A DNA stretch of 64,000 nt from Ancylomarina sp. 16SWW S1-10-2 (GCF_009669305.1 NZ_SADB01000011.1:62582-126581), one strand, 5' to 3'; shown: positions 55,323-63,948, counted from the first letter of the stretch. The notes: generated from the letters alone by a model not told the origin. A program made the numbers and translations.

Positions 55323-56102
55323 TTATCTTAGTGAATTAGCTAACAATATGAAAGTTATTAGACTGGTAACTATACCTAAAGAGAATGTTTCTCCAAAACC
55401 AAACATCTTAGCTTTTATAGGTTCCACATAAATAAGATCATTAGGTTGAATGTAGTAATTTTGACTATCTACGAGATTTATATCTGTTAAGTCAATAGTT
55501 ATAGTTTTTGTTCCTTCTGAAGATGGTCGAACAATTTTCACTTTCTTTCTTTTCCCATATATCGTCAAATCTCCTGCTAATGAGATCGCTTCAAATATAG
55601 TTAGTTGATCCTTATTCATATTATACTGTCCAGGGGTATTCACTTCACCTAAAATAGTAAACTGTGTATTAGTTAACTGAACCTGAAGAGTGAAAGTGTC
55701 AATATGGTTTTTCAATATATCTTTCATTTTCGCTTTAACTTCTTTTAGAGTTAAGTCAACCACCTCTATCTGCCCAACATATGGAAAATCAATATTCCCC
55801 TCATCGCTAATCAAATAACTCTGAAATCTCATACTACTAGGATCACTCATTGTATTCATATTCATTTGTCCACCGTCAAGATTATAAAGACTTGCAACAG
55901 CTTCATCTGGAGTGAGAACTCGAATATATATATAATCTCGAGGTTGAATAGTATAAGCTTCAGTTACTTCAAAAGCCTTAGTATAAAGGTTGATATAACT
56001 TTTTTCACCACTGACATCCCTCATGTAAATAGTTTTTTTCTGAGGTATACAGGAAACGAAAATAAATAACGATAAAATGATAAGAGTATTTTTGAATTTC
56101 AT
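55323..56102 (-). CDS. wza: Wza-like polysaccharide export lipoprotein
   Basis: A 259-residue outer-membrane lipoprotein with lipobox FIFVSC (Cys18), export domain (YTIQPRDYIYIRVLTPDE, FPYVGQIEVVDLTLKEVK), SLBB-like segment (ILGEVNTPGQYNM) and a hydrophobic C-terminal stretch. It differs from the locus A copy mostly around residues 75-95 (GGQMNMNTMSDPSSM against GGAQATTNMGQEGSV), a loop that may face the partner or glycan. It should pair with the adjacent Wzc. Confidence 0.93.
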   Translation of the reverse strand: MKFKNTLIILSLFIFVSCIPQKKTIYMRDVSGEKSYINLYTKAFEVTEAYTIQPRDYIYIRVLTPDEAVASLYNLDGGQMNMNTMSDPSSMRFQSYLISDEGNIDFPYVGQIEVVDLTLKEVKAKMKDILKNHIDTFTLQVQLTNTQFTILGEVNTPGQYNMNKDQLTIFEAISLAGDLTIYGKRKKVKIVRPSSEGTKTITIDLTDINLVDSQNYYIQPNDLIYVEPIKAKMFGFGETFSLGIVTSLITFILLANSLR

Positions 56103-56184
56103 ATAGTTAATTTTTATTACTCACAGCAAATAACACTTAAGAGAGTATCTAGATTATAATATCCTGACAAACTATTTTTAAATT

Positions 56185-56556
56185 TCACTGCAGTATACAG
56201 TGCCCACCTACTTTAACGTATTGCAGATTTTTATAGCCAAAATTAAAAAGTAAAGCAACTGGTAAATCACCACCTTTTAAACTATCCATAAATGTATTTT
56301 CTTGCTCTTCTGATAAAAATGAATGTGTGTCTAATTCTACAACTATCTTATCATAACATACAAACTCCTCACTATTATCCAGTCTATTAGCATTTGATTT
56401 TGTTTTCCTTAAATAAGGAATATTTCTCAACTCCAACTCAAGTTCCATAACCTCTTTATAAACTTTATCTAAGCAACCATGTCCTAGTTGTTTATAAATA
56501 TAATTTCCAACTTCAATAAGTTTATTAACTTCTACTTGATATGTGTTATTTTCCAT
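56185..56556 (-). CDS. GxxExxY-family protein with degenerate nuclease motif
   Basis: A 123-residue paralogue of the locus A protein at 28032-28403. I start it at the ATG at 56554-56556 (MENN), because that Met and the 25 bases before it are conserved in locus A; an upstream in-frame ATG at 56586 would add ten residues. GHGCLDKVY replaces the GxxExxY motif, so here even the motif glutamate is Asp-shifted (LDKVY). The ELK motif reads ELD, and the preceding Asp is lost. ALLFNFGYKNLQYVKV is the closing strand. Nuclease activity looks unlikely. Confidence 0.7.
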   Translation of the reverse strand: MENNTYQVEVNKLIEVGNYIYKQLGHGCLDKVYKEVMELELELRNIPYLRKTKSNANRLDNSEEFVCYDKIVVELDTHSFLSEEQENTFMDSLKGGDLPVALLFNFGYKNLQYVKVGGHCILQ

Positions 56557-56621
56557 GGTGGTATCATTTTTAGAATTAATATTCATTATTTTTTATGGTT
56601 ACACTATTGTTATTTCTGGTT

Positions 56622-57230
56622 TTACGTACAATCAATCCATTCGCTATTTGACGCTAACTGTAATTGAGGATTCCAAAAAAAACAGAATAAATAGGAAAAT
56701 GTATTTTTCTTTAAATCCAGTACAAACGACTCATGCTTTCTAATCGCATTGCAGGGTAATTCTTTTACTACTAAATCTAAATTCATCCCAAACAGTTTGA
56801 ATTCATTTTCATCATTTGTCTTTTTATCCCGTGAGTTGTTAATCCAAATAAATCGGATGATCATATCATTAATCATCTCCAATCTTAAATTATTAACCTC
56901 GCCTAAATTACCAGTGGTAAGCTTCAGCCTAGTGATATCAGAATAACCCTCGGAATCGAAAGCATGTGTATTGAGTTTGCAAAACAAATTCTGACCACTC
57001 ATCGCATTCCTTCTTGCTTCAGGATTCCAATAAGGTCTAATCAACTCATTGAGATTCCGACTTACAAACTGAGTAGCAGCTTTAAATTTACCTCGCTGAT
57101 TAACTTGTCCTGGAGTCCTTGGGTTTTTAACCCTATTGGGTTTACTCCTGATATAAGTCTTACCATAGCGATGAGAAATAATCACAGGTCCTACGAGTCC
57201 AGTTAATAATTTATCTTTTATACTTGCCAT
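56622..57230 (-). CDS. DUF6266-like protein of unknown function
   Basis: A 202-residue paralogue of the protein at 28470-29078, of exactly the same length. The N-terminal GPVIISHRYGKTYIRSKP, NPRTPGQVNQRGKFKAATQF and RPYWNPEARRNAMSGQNLF blocks are shared, as is the C-terminal FCFFWNPQLQLASN.EWIDCT. Its position directly after the antiterminator gene in both loci argues for a role tied to these operons. No signal peptide, membrane segment or catalytic motif is visible. Confidence 0.65.
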   Translation of the reverse strand: MASIKDKLLTGLVGPVIISHRYGKTYIRSKPNRVKNPRTPGQVNQRGKFKAATQFVSRNLNELIRPYWNPEARRNAMSGQNLFCKLNTHAFDSEGYSDITRLKLTTGNLGEVNNLRLEMINDMIIRFIWINNSRDKKTNDENEFKLFGMNLDLVVKELPCNAIRKHESFVLDLKKNTFSYLFCFFWNPQLQLASNSEWIDCT

Positions 57231-57434
57231 AATTTATGGGATATAAACAGAGGCAGTATCATTTCTACATCTGTTGCATTACTAATTCTAAAAGGGAGTA
57301 AAGTGTAATTATTTAGGTGAGAATCTGTTTTATTTCAAGGTTTCTGTAACATTAAACAGGTGACTTTTCAGAACGAATATCAGTCTTAATCAACACAATA
57401 AAACCTCATCCGCTTTATAACATCTACGGCTCCA

Positions 57435-57471
57435 TCCAAGCTTGCTCCAAACATACCCCAGCCTTGTTCCA
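57435..57471 (-). promoter_or_regulatory. Four 11-bp-phased TCCA motifs, locus B copy
   Basis: TCCA at 57435, 57446 and 57468 and CCCA at 57457 keep the exact 11-bp spacing of the locus A array at 29319-29355; an extra TCCA sits at 57431. The array lies about 40 bp beyond the antiterminator stop in the gap before the DUF6266-like gene. The sequence between the motifs is only partly conserved, which makes the spacing itself stand out. Confidence 0.55.
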
Positions 57472-57511
57472 GCTTTGTGTTAAGAAAAAAGCAAAAAAAA
57501 CTGAATTAATT

Positions 57512-58051
57512 TCAGACATATTCTACCTCAATAGGAATTTTTAAGTGCTTAACTTCGTCCATCGAAATATCAGCATGAATACAGCATCCTAAACTTATAA
57601 AACGAAGAACAATTCTATGCCGTCCTCTTAATTGTAGAAGTTCTCCACGAACACCTTTTAACGGACCAAACGTTACTTCAAGATGATCTCCTTTCTTCAG
57701 ACTGTTTTCAGTAATCTCAATATTACACCTTGTATCTTCGAGAAATATTTTTAACGATTCAATCTGAAAATCTGGTATTGGAACGGCACGACCTTCAAAA
57801 CAGACGTAACGAACGGCCCAATATGAGTTAACTGCATCAAAATACTCTCGATCACTTACTCTGACAAACACATAAGAATTAAACAAAGGTGTTTCTACCC
57901 ATTTCTTTCGATCACTCCAAACACGAAGTTCTTTTTTTAATGGCAAATAAGCTTCAATACCTTTTCCCTCAAGCTCACTATATAACTTTTTCTCCGATCG
58001 AGAGCGTGTATATAAGGCATACCATCTATATGTTCTTTTTAATACTTTCAA
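57512..58051 (-). CDS. UpxY-like (NusG family) transcription antiterminator
   Basis: A 179-residue NusG paralogue, first gene of locus B. NGN domain: TYRWYALYTRSRSEKKLYSEL, LFNSYVFVRVSD and WAVRYVCFEGRAV. KOW domain: LKKGDHLEVTFGPLKGVRGELLQL. The start is TTG at 58049-58051; a stop lies in frame two codons earlier and no ATG precedes the conserved NGN sequence. In Bacteroides, UpxY proteins act on the leader of their own capsule operon, and this gene's leader is conserved in part with that of locus A. A small inverted repeat (ATCAGA/TCTGAT, 58078-58093) lies just upstream of the start. Confidence 0.9.
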   Translation of the reverse strand: MKVLKRTYRWYALYTRSRSEKKLYSELEGKGIEAYLPLKKELRVWSDRKKWVETPLFNSYVFVRVSDREYFDAVNSYWAVRYVCFEGRAVPIPDFQIESLKIFLEDTRCNIEITENSLKKGDHLEVTFGPLKGVRGELLQLRGRHRIVLRFISLGCCIHADISMDEVKHLKIPIEVEYV

Positions 58052-58536
58052 TGGTTAGTTTTTTAAAGGTGTATAAAATCAGAAAAGTCTGATAAAATCA
58101 AATCTTTATAGGAGTAGCTTAGCACAGCTTCGCTCTTTCAGTCCCATTTATAAATTTTAAATGGAGCTTACTATAGAATCTATTCTTAGTAATAACTTTA
58201 GATTATTAAAATTAGAACCATTTATTTAATAATAAAAGATATGCAGGTCTGATTTGATAGATACGGTATCCAAGTGGGTAAACTAACAAAATATCCTGAC
58301 CGAACTATATTTGATATTGTTAATACTACTAATCTAGATCACTAGATATAACAATACGTTTAGGCGTTTCAACAGTAATTTAACTGTCATATATTGATAA
58401 CTAAAAGAATCACCAATACTCTTTAGAAAGATTATAAACAACCTATTATCACTACACATACAGCTTCATATGAACAAAGTATCATCATCAAAAAACAAAA
58501 GTAAATAGCACCTTGTTTAATGAATATTCTGATGAT

Positions 58537-58722
58537 TTAACATGAATAAGTCCTCTTTTTTAAGTAATATAGTATGATCTTCTTTTTTTCTTGTTTAACT
58601 GCAATTCCTATCAAACAAAGATTATTGTAGAACTTGAGAGTATAGATGACATAATTAGTGTCATTATCGTAGAGTTTACAATTTAAGGGAGGTATAAGAA
58701 GACTAATCCTAACAAAACCAAA
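58537..58722. promoter_or_regulatory. Conserved upstream element with inverted repeat, locus B copy
   Basis: This is the counterpart of 30680-30865. The identical core starts at 58554, the inverted repeat TTGTTT/AAACAA lies at 58591-58596 and 58613-58618, and GGGAGGTAT...GACTAATC near 58687 matches GAGAGGTAT...GACTAATC in locus A. It sits between the divergent antiterminator gene (minus strand) and the small antitoxin-domain gene (plus strand), so it could serve either. Confidence 0.5.
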
Positions 58723-58733
58723 ATTAGATACAC

Positions 58734-58916
58734 ATGAAAGAACTCCTAGAAAAAGGCATTGAAATCTTTGGAAGCAAAGCTGATTTCATAAATTGGATTG
58801 AAACTGAGAATGCAGACTTAGGAAATATTACTCCTGATTCTCTTCTTGATTCAACTCAAGGCTCTTCAATTATTTATGACTTATTAATGAAAATAGAACA
58901 GAGCAGAAAAGCATAG
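58734..58916 (+). CDS. Small protein with Xre/MbcA/ParS-type antitoxin toxin-binding domain
   Basis: A 60-residue protein that matches the core of the DUF2384 toxin-binding domain: IFGSKADFINWIETEN, then LGNITPDSLLDSTQGSSIIYDLLMKIE, shown here by the hallmarks F.W, N..LG..TP..LL and G...I...L..IE. The DNA-binding N-terminal domain of full antitoxins is absent, and no RES-type toxin gene lies nearby. It reads away from locus B, starting 12 bp after the conserved upstream element. It could be an orphan antitoxin remnant or a small regulator tied to the locus. Confidence 0.55.
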   Translation: MKELLEKGIEIFGSKADFINWIETENADLGNITPDSLLDSTQGSSIIYDLLMKIEQSRKA

Positions 58917-58986
58917 ACACGAGGAATTAAACATTGGGAACGGGGCCTTTAAAAATCCCAACTCCTACCTATACAGTATATACAAA

Positions 58987-59021
58987 AAACTCCAATCTAC
59001 TATAATTGTAAATTGGAGTTT
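58987..59021 (-). terminator. Rho-independent terminator of the CBM9-like gene
   Basis: Inverted repeat with 14-bp arms at 58987-59000 and 59008-59021 (one mismatch) and a 7-base loop. On the minus strand it is followed by a T-tract. It lies 40 bp after the stop of the gene 59061-59726 and separates it from the antitoxin-domain gene, which converges on it. Confidence 0.8.
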
Positions 59022-59060
59022 AATAATTTAGGACCTAATTGTTCTACCTCACTTATAATT

Positions 59061-59726
59061 TTATTCAACTACAAATTTTAAAACCCCAAATGAAGAAGGA
59101 ATATGAAAATCGGGTTTATCAACTTTCGGATTTATCCAAGATATCCATTTAAATTTCCCATTAGGATTAGGAAGCCTCAGGCAATATCCTCGATAAAGTC
59201 CAGCTTGTAGGATATTATCATTTAATAAGCCCAGTTCCTTTAAAGATGACAAGGTGATTTTCCCTTCAACAACATAGCCTTCATTTGTTTCCGATGATTT
59301 CACTTCCATATTATTATAACCAGGCCAGTTCCAGTTATATTCAAAATCACGATAATATCGAGTTTTATAATCTAAAACACGTCCTTTTGCATCCATCTCT
59401 AAGCAATAATAAGGATCTAGCTTTTCATTTTTTCGAAAAAAAATCTCTACTCGATCTGAATGAACGACTTCCATTTTGTGATTATTCTTTACAAAAGTCA
59501 GAACATTCTCATCTTCTACATCGAATCTAAAATAAAAATATGTTGCATCGAATAAAGCTCTAAAAATAGTTTTAGGAGCTTTGCTATCTTCCCATGGAAA
59601 TGAAAATTCACCCAGAACATTTGCATGTTTCCAGATTGGATTCATACACTCTCCTTCGAACGAGTGCGTATTTACAACTATTTGTTTTACACTATATATC
59701 TTCATATTAGTTCGTTCTATATTCAA
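59061..59726 (-). CDS. Carbohydrate-binding family 9-like protein
   Basis: A 221-residue protein of the CBM9-like group related to the binding domain of xylanases. Landmarks are NPIWKHANVLGEFSFPWED near 29-47, ALFDATYFYFRFDVEDENV, SDRVEIFF and LEMDAKGRVLDYK, and the closing RGYCLRLP...WISWINP..DKPDFHIPSSFG. I see no signal peptide from either possible start (codons 1 and 8), so it seems cytoplasmic, which is unusual for a sugar binder. The ligand is unknown. It has its own terminator and is not part of locus B. Confidence 0.75.
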   Translation of the reverse strand: MNIERTNMKIYSVKQIVVNTHSFEGECMNPIWKHANVLGEFSFPWEDSKAPKTIFRALFDATYFYFRFDVEDENVLTFVKNNHKMEVVHSDRVEIFFRKNEKLDPYYCLEMDAKGRVLDYKTRYYRDFEYNWNWPGYNNMEVKSSETNEGYVVEGKITLSSLKELGLLNDNILQAGLYRGYCLRLPNPNGKFKWISWINPKVDKPDFHIPSSFGVLKFVVE

Positions 59727-59897
59727 AATATTAATTTATCTATCAAACAATAAAGCCCTTTGCCTGCGTATAAAAATAAATGTTAGGTATAATATATACT
59801 GAAAGTATTTTAAAAATACTAGAAAGCCTAATCGAAATATTATCCTGTAGGAAACTGTGTGTAAGTATAGTAATCAGTCTGATAATTCACGCACCAC

Positions 59898-59927
59898 TTT
59901 GAAAGCTATGATATTTTCCTATATTTG
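59898..59927 (+). promoter_or_regulatory. Bacteroidota-type promoter of the FKBP gene
   Basis: TTTG at 59898-59901 (-33 box) and TATATTTG at 59920-59927 (-7 box, TAnnTTTG) are 18 bases apart, matching the phylum's housekeeping consensus. Transcription should start near 59934, 17 bases before the ATG of the FKBP gene. Confidence 0.75.
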
Positions 59928-59950
59928 CTGCGAACCAAATAAAAAACCAG

Positions 59951-60412
59951 ATGAGATATACCCTATTAATTTTAGTAATTGCCCTTTTTACATCATGCGA
60001 TTCAGACACAAAAGAGACAACAATTAAAGATTACACAGTAGAAAATGAAGCCGAAATAAAGCAATATATAGAAGACAATCAACTTGAGGCACAAAAAACT
60101 GATTCCGGTTTATATTATATAATTGAAGAACAAGGAACTGGCGAGCAACCAACAGCTTACTCTAATGTTACTGTTGCTTACAAAGGTTATTACACAAATA
60201 AAGAAGTGTTTGATGAAAGTGACGATGATGGAATTTCTTTTCCTTTAAATGGCGTGATATCCGGCTGGACCGAAGGTATTCCCTATTTTAACGAAGGAGG
60301 GAAAGGTAAATTATTAATCCCATCACATTTAGCTTATGGATCGAGCTATTATAAAGGTATTCCTGGTGGTTCTGTTCTTATTTTCGACATTCACCTTATA
60401 ACAGTAAATTAA
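59951..60412 (+). CDS. FKBP-type peptidyl-prolyl cis-trans isomerase lipoprotein
   Basis: A 153-residue lipoprotein that should catalyse proline isomerisation in the envelope. The signal peptide ends with lipobox LFTSC (Cys16). A short linker is followed by an FKBP domain at about 55-150: VTVAYKGYY, EVFDES, FPLNGVISGWTEGIPYFNEGGKGKL (parts shown), IPSHLAYGSSYYKGIPGGSVLIFDIHL. These hold the usual Tyr, Phe-Asp, Val-Ile, Trp and Tyr pocket positions. It has a clear promoter and a terminator shared with the next gene. Confidence 0.92.
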   Translation: MRYTLLILVIALFTSCDSDTKETTIKDYTVENEAEIKQYIEDNQLEAQKTDSGLYYIIEEQGTGEQPTAYSNVTVAYKGYYTNKEVFDESDDDGISFPLNGVISGWTEGIPYFNEGGKGKLLIPSHLAYGSSYYKGIPGGSVLIFDIHLITVN

Positions 60413-60437
60413 GCTTTAACGAATTTAATCTGAAATT

Positions 60438-60483
60438 AAAAAAGGCTTGACTTAAAGTTTCCACTTTAAAGCAAGCCTTTTTC
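60438..60483. terminator. Bidirectional terminator between convergent genes
   Basis: AAAAAGGCTTG and CAAGCCTTTTT form the outer stem, with CTTAAAGT and ACTTTAAAG inside and two mismatched positions; the loop is about 4 bases. T-tracts lie on both strands. It sits between the convergent FKBP and PlsC genes and can serve both. Confidence 0.88.
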
Positions 60484-60517
60484 ATATCATTATACTGAGC
60501 TTTTAAAACACAAGAAC

Positions 60518-61270
60518 TTAAACACCATATTTTTCGTGCAAAGGCTGATTAATTATCTCGTGCAATTTAGTTTGTAATACTTCAGTATCTGCCTTTGTAA
60601 GTCCTTCTGTAGAAATTGGAGGGTGAATGACAACCTCTGCAACTCCAGGACAAGCATTACCCTTAAATAAACTGGCACGCTGCAGTCTTCTCCAGTTGGT
60701 CGTTTGAGTAACGGGCAAAATTGGAATTCCCATTTTAATGGCAATAGATACAGCTCCAGATTTGAACTCTCCAAGTTGGGGTGCGTTAGGAGGAATAGTC
60801 CCCTCAGGTAAAATGACTAAAGGAAAACCTTCGTTAACGACATCTATCATTGCTTTAAAGCTCTTTAAAGCTCCTACTCTACTGTGTCTATCAACCAAAA
60901 TATTCATACCTGATGTATAAAAAATATGGAATAAAGGCCACTTCTCGATTTCCTTCTTACCTGTAAAAACAAAATGCTGGTCGAAAATAGCATATAAAGG
61001 TGCTGGATCGAGAAACGAGCTATGGTTAGAACAAATTAAGAAAGCTTGGTCTCTCAAAATATTCTCCCGCCCTTTTACTCTTAAATAGATTCCTGATCCC
61101 CATAACCAAATCTTAGAATAAACTCTAATAATTTTAAATGCTGTTGGAAACCTCTCTTTCTTAGAAAGAAAATATTTGAATATAGGATAGAATAGAACTA
61201 GGGTTAATACAAAGTAGATCAAAAAATAAATTTTGTATAAGAATTTAAAAGGGAATATAATATATTTCAT
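60518..61270 (-). CDS. PlsC-like 1-acyl-glycerol-3-phosphate acyltransferase
   Basis: A 250-residue membrane-associated acyltransferase of phospholipid synthesis. A membrane segment near the N-terminus (about 15-35) precedes NHSSFLD with the catalytic HX4D pair (His83, Asp88), then FTGKKEIEKWPLF and LPEGTIPPNA near 152-161 with the PEGT motif. I prefer the Met at 61270, because the 22 residues added by an ATG at 61336 are not typical of the family and a possible minus-strand -7 box (TAATTTTG, 61350-61357) would place the transcript start too close to that ATG. LpxL-type function is less likely. Confidence 0.85.
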   Translation of the reverse strand: MKYIIFPFKFLYKIYFLIYFVLTLVLFYPIFKYFLSKKERFPTAFKIIRVYSKIWLWGSGIYLRVKGRENILRDQAFLICSNHSSFLDPAPLYAIFDQHFVFTGKKEIEKWPLFHIFYTSGMNILVDRHSRVGALKSFKAMIDVVNEGFPLVILPEGTIPPNAPQLGEFKSGAVSIAIKMGIPILPVTQTTNWRRLQRASLFKGNACPGVAEVVIHPPISTEGLTKADTEVLQTKLHEIINQPLHEKYGV

Positions 61271-61549
61271 TTGTAATACTTCTTTTATAGATAAGTGAAA
61301 TATTGACTTTATAGATAAAGTGTTTTGAAAAGTCAATTCATAATTCTAACAAAATTATAATATCCTCAATAATTTCCATCATAATTCTTAAAAAGATCAT
61401 TTTTACCTCACAGTAAATTCGTATTTAATTGATGAAACAAAATTTTAAAACATTGTATTTCACTTTTGATGCAAGCACTTTTTTTTAATCAATAGCATGC
61501 CATCTTGAAAAATAAAGATATCTTAGTCTTGAATTTATAAAAAAAGAAA

Positions 61550-62221
61550 ATGCTTAGTCAACAACTCATACAATCGCCTGTTTTTAGAGGTATAGAAGCT
61601 GAAGAAATGGAGCTTATTCTCAAAAAAATTCAACACCGTATACGAAAATACAAAAAAGGAGATATGATAGCTTTTCGCGAAGATCGTTGCGAAAACTTAA
61701 TGATTGTTCTTAGGGGAAGCGTTAAAGGTGAAATGCTAGATGTTTCTGGAAAAACGATTAAGATTGAAGATATTATGGCTCCTTACCCTATTGCTTCAGC
61801 TTTTCTTTTTGGACAAAAAAATCAGTTTCCTGTTAATGTCACTGCCAATGATGATGTTGAAATATTTTATCTTGAAAAACAAGCTGTGATAGAACTTTTT
61901 CAGGATAACAAGACATTCCTAATCAATTACTTAAATTCCATTTCGAACCGTTCTCAATTTCTAGCTCAAAAGCTTCTATTTTTAAGTTTTAAAACTATAA
62001 AAGGGAAACTAGCTAATTTCATATTAAAACAAGCAGCGCCAGATAAAGAAAAAATCAAACTGCCTAAATCTCAAGCTGAGATGGCTCAATTCTTTGGTGT
62101 TACTCGACCATCCTTCGCTCGTAGCCTTAAAGAAATGGAACAAGAAGGCATGATAGAAATTAATCGTCGTGAAATTAAAATCATAAATAAACCAGCCCTA
62201 ATGCGATTGATGCAGCAATAA
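61550..62221 (+). CDS. Crp/Fnr family transcription regulator
   Basis: A 223-residue regulator. The cyclic-nucleotide-type sensing domain covers about 5-125 (YKKGDMIAFREDRCENLMIVLRG, shown in part) and the winged helix about 150-215, with SQAEMAQFFGVTRPSFARSLKEM as recognition region. No cysteine cluster of Fnr type is visible, so the effector is not an obvious iron-sulfur cluster. It lies 248 bp before the flavodiiron gene on the same strand, as regulators of oxygen or nitrosative stress genes often do. A weak promoter-like TTG / TAGTCTTG pair precedes it. Confidence 0.88.
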   Translation: MLSQQLIQSPVFRGIEAEEMELILKKIQHRIRKYKKGDMIAFREDRCENLMIVLRGSVKGEMLDVSGKTIKIEDIMAPYPIASAFLFGQKNQFPVNVTANDDVEIFYLEKQAVIELFQDNKTFLINYLNSISNRSQFLAQKLLFLSFKTIKGKLANFILKQAAPDKEKIKLPKSQAEMAQFFGVTRPSFARSLKEMEQEGMIEINRREIKIINKPALMRLMQQ

Positions 62222-62469
62222 TTTATTTATTAAATTTATAAATAAGCTGAATATTTCAACCACACACAGAGTATAACTATATAACAAGTACTTATAAAGC
62301 TTTCATAACTTCTTTATAACAGACATTTTAATCCTTTTCAGAAAAAAAATAATATTACTTTTATGCTCGAAAAAGGAAATATGATTTGACATGTCTTATA
62401 ATGACATCATTCACGCCCTTTTTCGATTTATAAACGATAACAATATTCAAAATATATAAATACTTAAGT

Positions 62470-63681
62470 ATGCACAACAAAATTAACATTAGCGATAAAA
62501 TTTATTGGGTAGGGTGTAACGACAGAAGAACTCATCTTTTCGAGAATTATTGGCCTCTTCCTAAAGGAGTCGCATACAATTCGTATGTTATTGTTGACGA
62601 GAAAATAGCTATTGTAGATACCGTTGAGAAGGGTACAATGGATGAGTACCTTGATAATATTGAATTGGTATTAGATGGTCGTCAGGCTGATTACTTGATT
62701 GTAAACCACATGGAACCTGATCATTCAGGATCGATTCGTTCATTAACTGAGCGTTACCCTAATATGCAGATTGTTGGGAACAAAAAGACATTCCCAATGT
62801 TGAAAAATTTTTATGATATATCAGAAAACTTACTTGAAGTAAAAGAAGGTGATTCGCTTGATTTGGGTGAGCACAAGCTAAACTTTGCTATGGTGCCTAT
62901 GGTGCACTGGCCAGAAACAATGGTCACTTTTGAATCTACAGAAGGCATTCTTTTCTCTGGTGATGCTTTTGGTGCCTTTGGTACTTTAGATGGTAGTATT
63001 TTCGATGATGAATTGGATCTAGAATATCTTGAGGAAGAAATTAGCCGTTACTATTCAAATATTGTTGGTAAATATGGTAGCCCAACTCAACAAGCACTTA
63101 AAAAAATAGCTCTTTTAGATGTTAAAATGATTTGCTCTACTCACGGTCCTATTTGGAGATCTCATGTTGATGAAATTATTGCGAAATACGACAAATGGAG
63201 TAAGTTTGATACAGACGAAGGAGTTGTGATTGTTTTCTCATCGATGTATGGTAATACTGAAAAGATGGCTGACAATATTGCTAGACAATTGGTTAAGCGT
63301 GGCATTAAAAAAATTAGAATTCACGATGCTTCCAAAACACACCCTTCTTATATCATTAACGATATTTTCCGTTTTCGTGGTGTAATTTTAGGATCTTGTG
63401 CATACAATGGTGGACTTTTTCCAGCTATGGAAACTCTAATTCACGAATTGCAAAGTATGTCTGTTAAGAACCACGTATTAGCCCTTTTCGGTTCTAAAGC
63501 TTGGGGAGGCGGAGGTGTTCGTACTCTAAGCAAATTTGCTGAAACAATTAAATGGGAAGTTGTTGCCGATCCTGCTGAAGCACTTTGTGCGCCTGCCGGA
63601 AAAGATTACGACCAATGCGAAATTATTGCTGAAAGCATGGCGAATCGTTTGAAAGAATTGTATAGCGAAAGTAAAGAGTAA
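62470..63681 (+). CDS. Flavodiiron protein (A-type flavoprotein, oxygen or NO reductase)
   Basis: A 403-residue enzyme that reduces oxygen to water or nitric oxide to nitrous oxide in the cytoplasm. The N-terminal metallo-beta-lactamase domain supplies the di-iron ligands: His80, Glu82 and Asp84 in HMEPDH, His146 in HWPE, Asp165 in SGDAFG and His225 in STHGP. The flavodoxin domain begins at about 252 with FMN loop SSMYGNTEKM and has SKAWGGGGVRT near 345. Length is that of class A FDPs without rubredoxin. An inverted repeat ATGTC/GACAT at 62391-62407 in its upstream region is a candidate operator. Confidence 0.94.
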   Translation: MHNKINISDKIYWVGCNDRRTHLFENYWPLPKGVAYNSYVIVDEKIAIVDTVEKGTMDEYLDNIELVLDGRQADYLIVNHMEPDHSGSIRSLTERYPNMQIVGNKKTFPMLKNFYDISENLLEVKEGDSLDLGEHKLNFAMVPMVHWPETMVTFESTEGILFSGDAFGAFGTLDGSIFDDELDLEYLEEEISRYYSNIVGKYGSPTQQALKKIALLDVKMICSTHGPIWRSHVDEIIAKYDKWSKFDTDEGVVIVFSSMYGNTEKMADNIARQLVKRGIKKIRIHDASKTHPSYIINDIFRFRGVILGSCAYNGGLFPAMETLIHELQSMSVKNHVLALFGSKAWGGGGVRTLSKFAETIKWEVVADPAEALCAPAGKDYDQCEIIAESMANRLKELYSESKE

Positions 63682-63721
63682 TTTAAGATATAAGACAAAT
63701 TACAATTTATATAAGAACACG

Positions 63722-63755
63722 AAACGCCTTCGAGAAATCGGAGGCGTTTTTTTAT
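63722..63755 (+). terminator. Rho-independent terminator of the flavodiiron gene
   Basis: AAACGCCT and AGGCGTTT form the stem, extended by a CGA/TCG pairing, with loop GAAA and a run of seven or more T after it. It begins 41 bp beyond the stop codon. Confidence 0.92.
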
Positions 63756-63878
63756 AGATATATTTTCAATATTGTCCTAATAAACTGGCGCTTCGCCCAA
63801 CCGAGCTTGCGAGCTCATGAGCTTTGTGAATAAACCAGACTTTGTTGTTGGTTTGATCCAAGAAACGAAGCAAAAAAA

Positions 63879-63909
63879 ATCCCAACAGCACATGACATAC
63901 TATTGGGAT
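63879..63909 (-). terminator. Rho-independent terminator of the gene entering from the right
   Basis: On the minus strand ATCCCAATAG pairs with CTGTTGGGAT (one G-U pair), followed by eight T. It lies 40 bp after the stop at 63949. Between this and the previous terminator GAGCT occurs three times at 8-base spacing (63803, 63811, 63819); no gene is present there. Confidence 0.8.
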
Positions 63910-63948
63910 CAAATTCTCTAAAAATTGCCGAATCGCAACCTTTAACTT

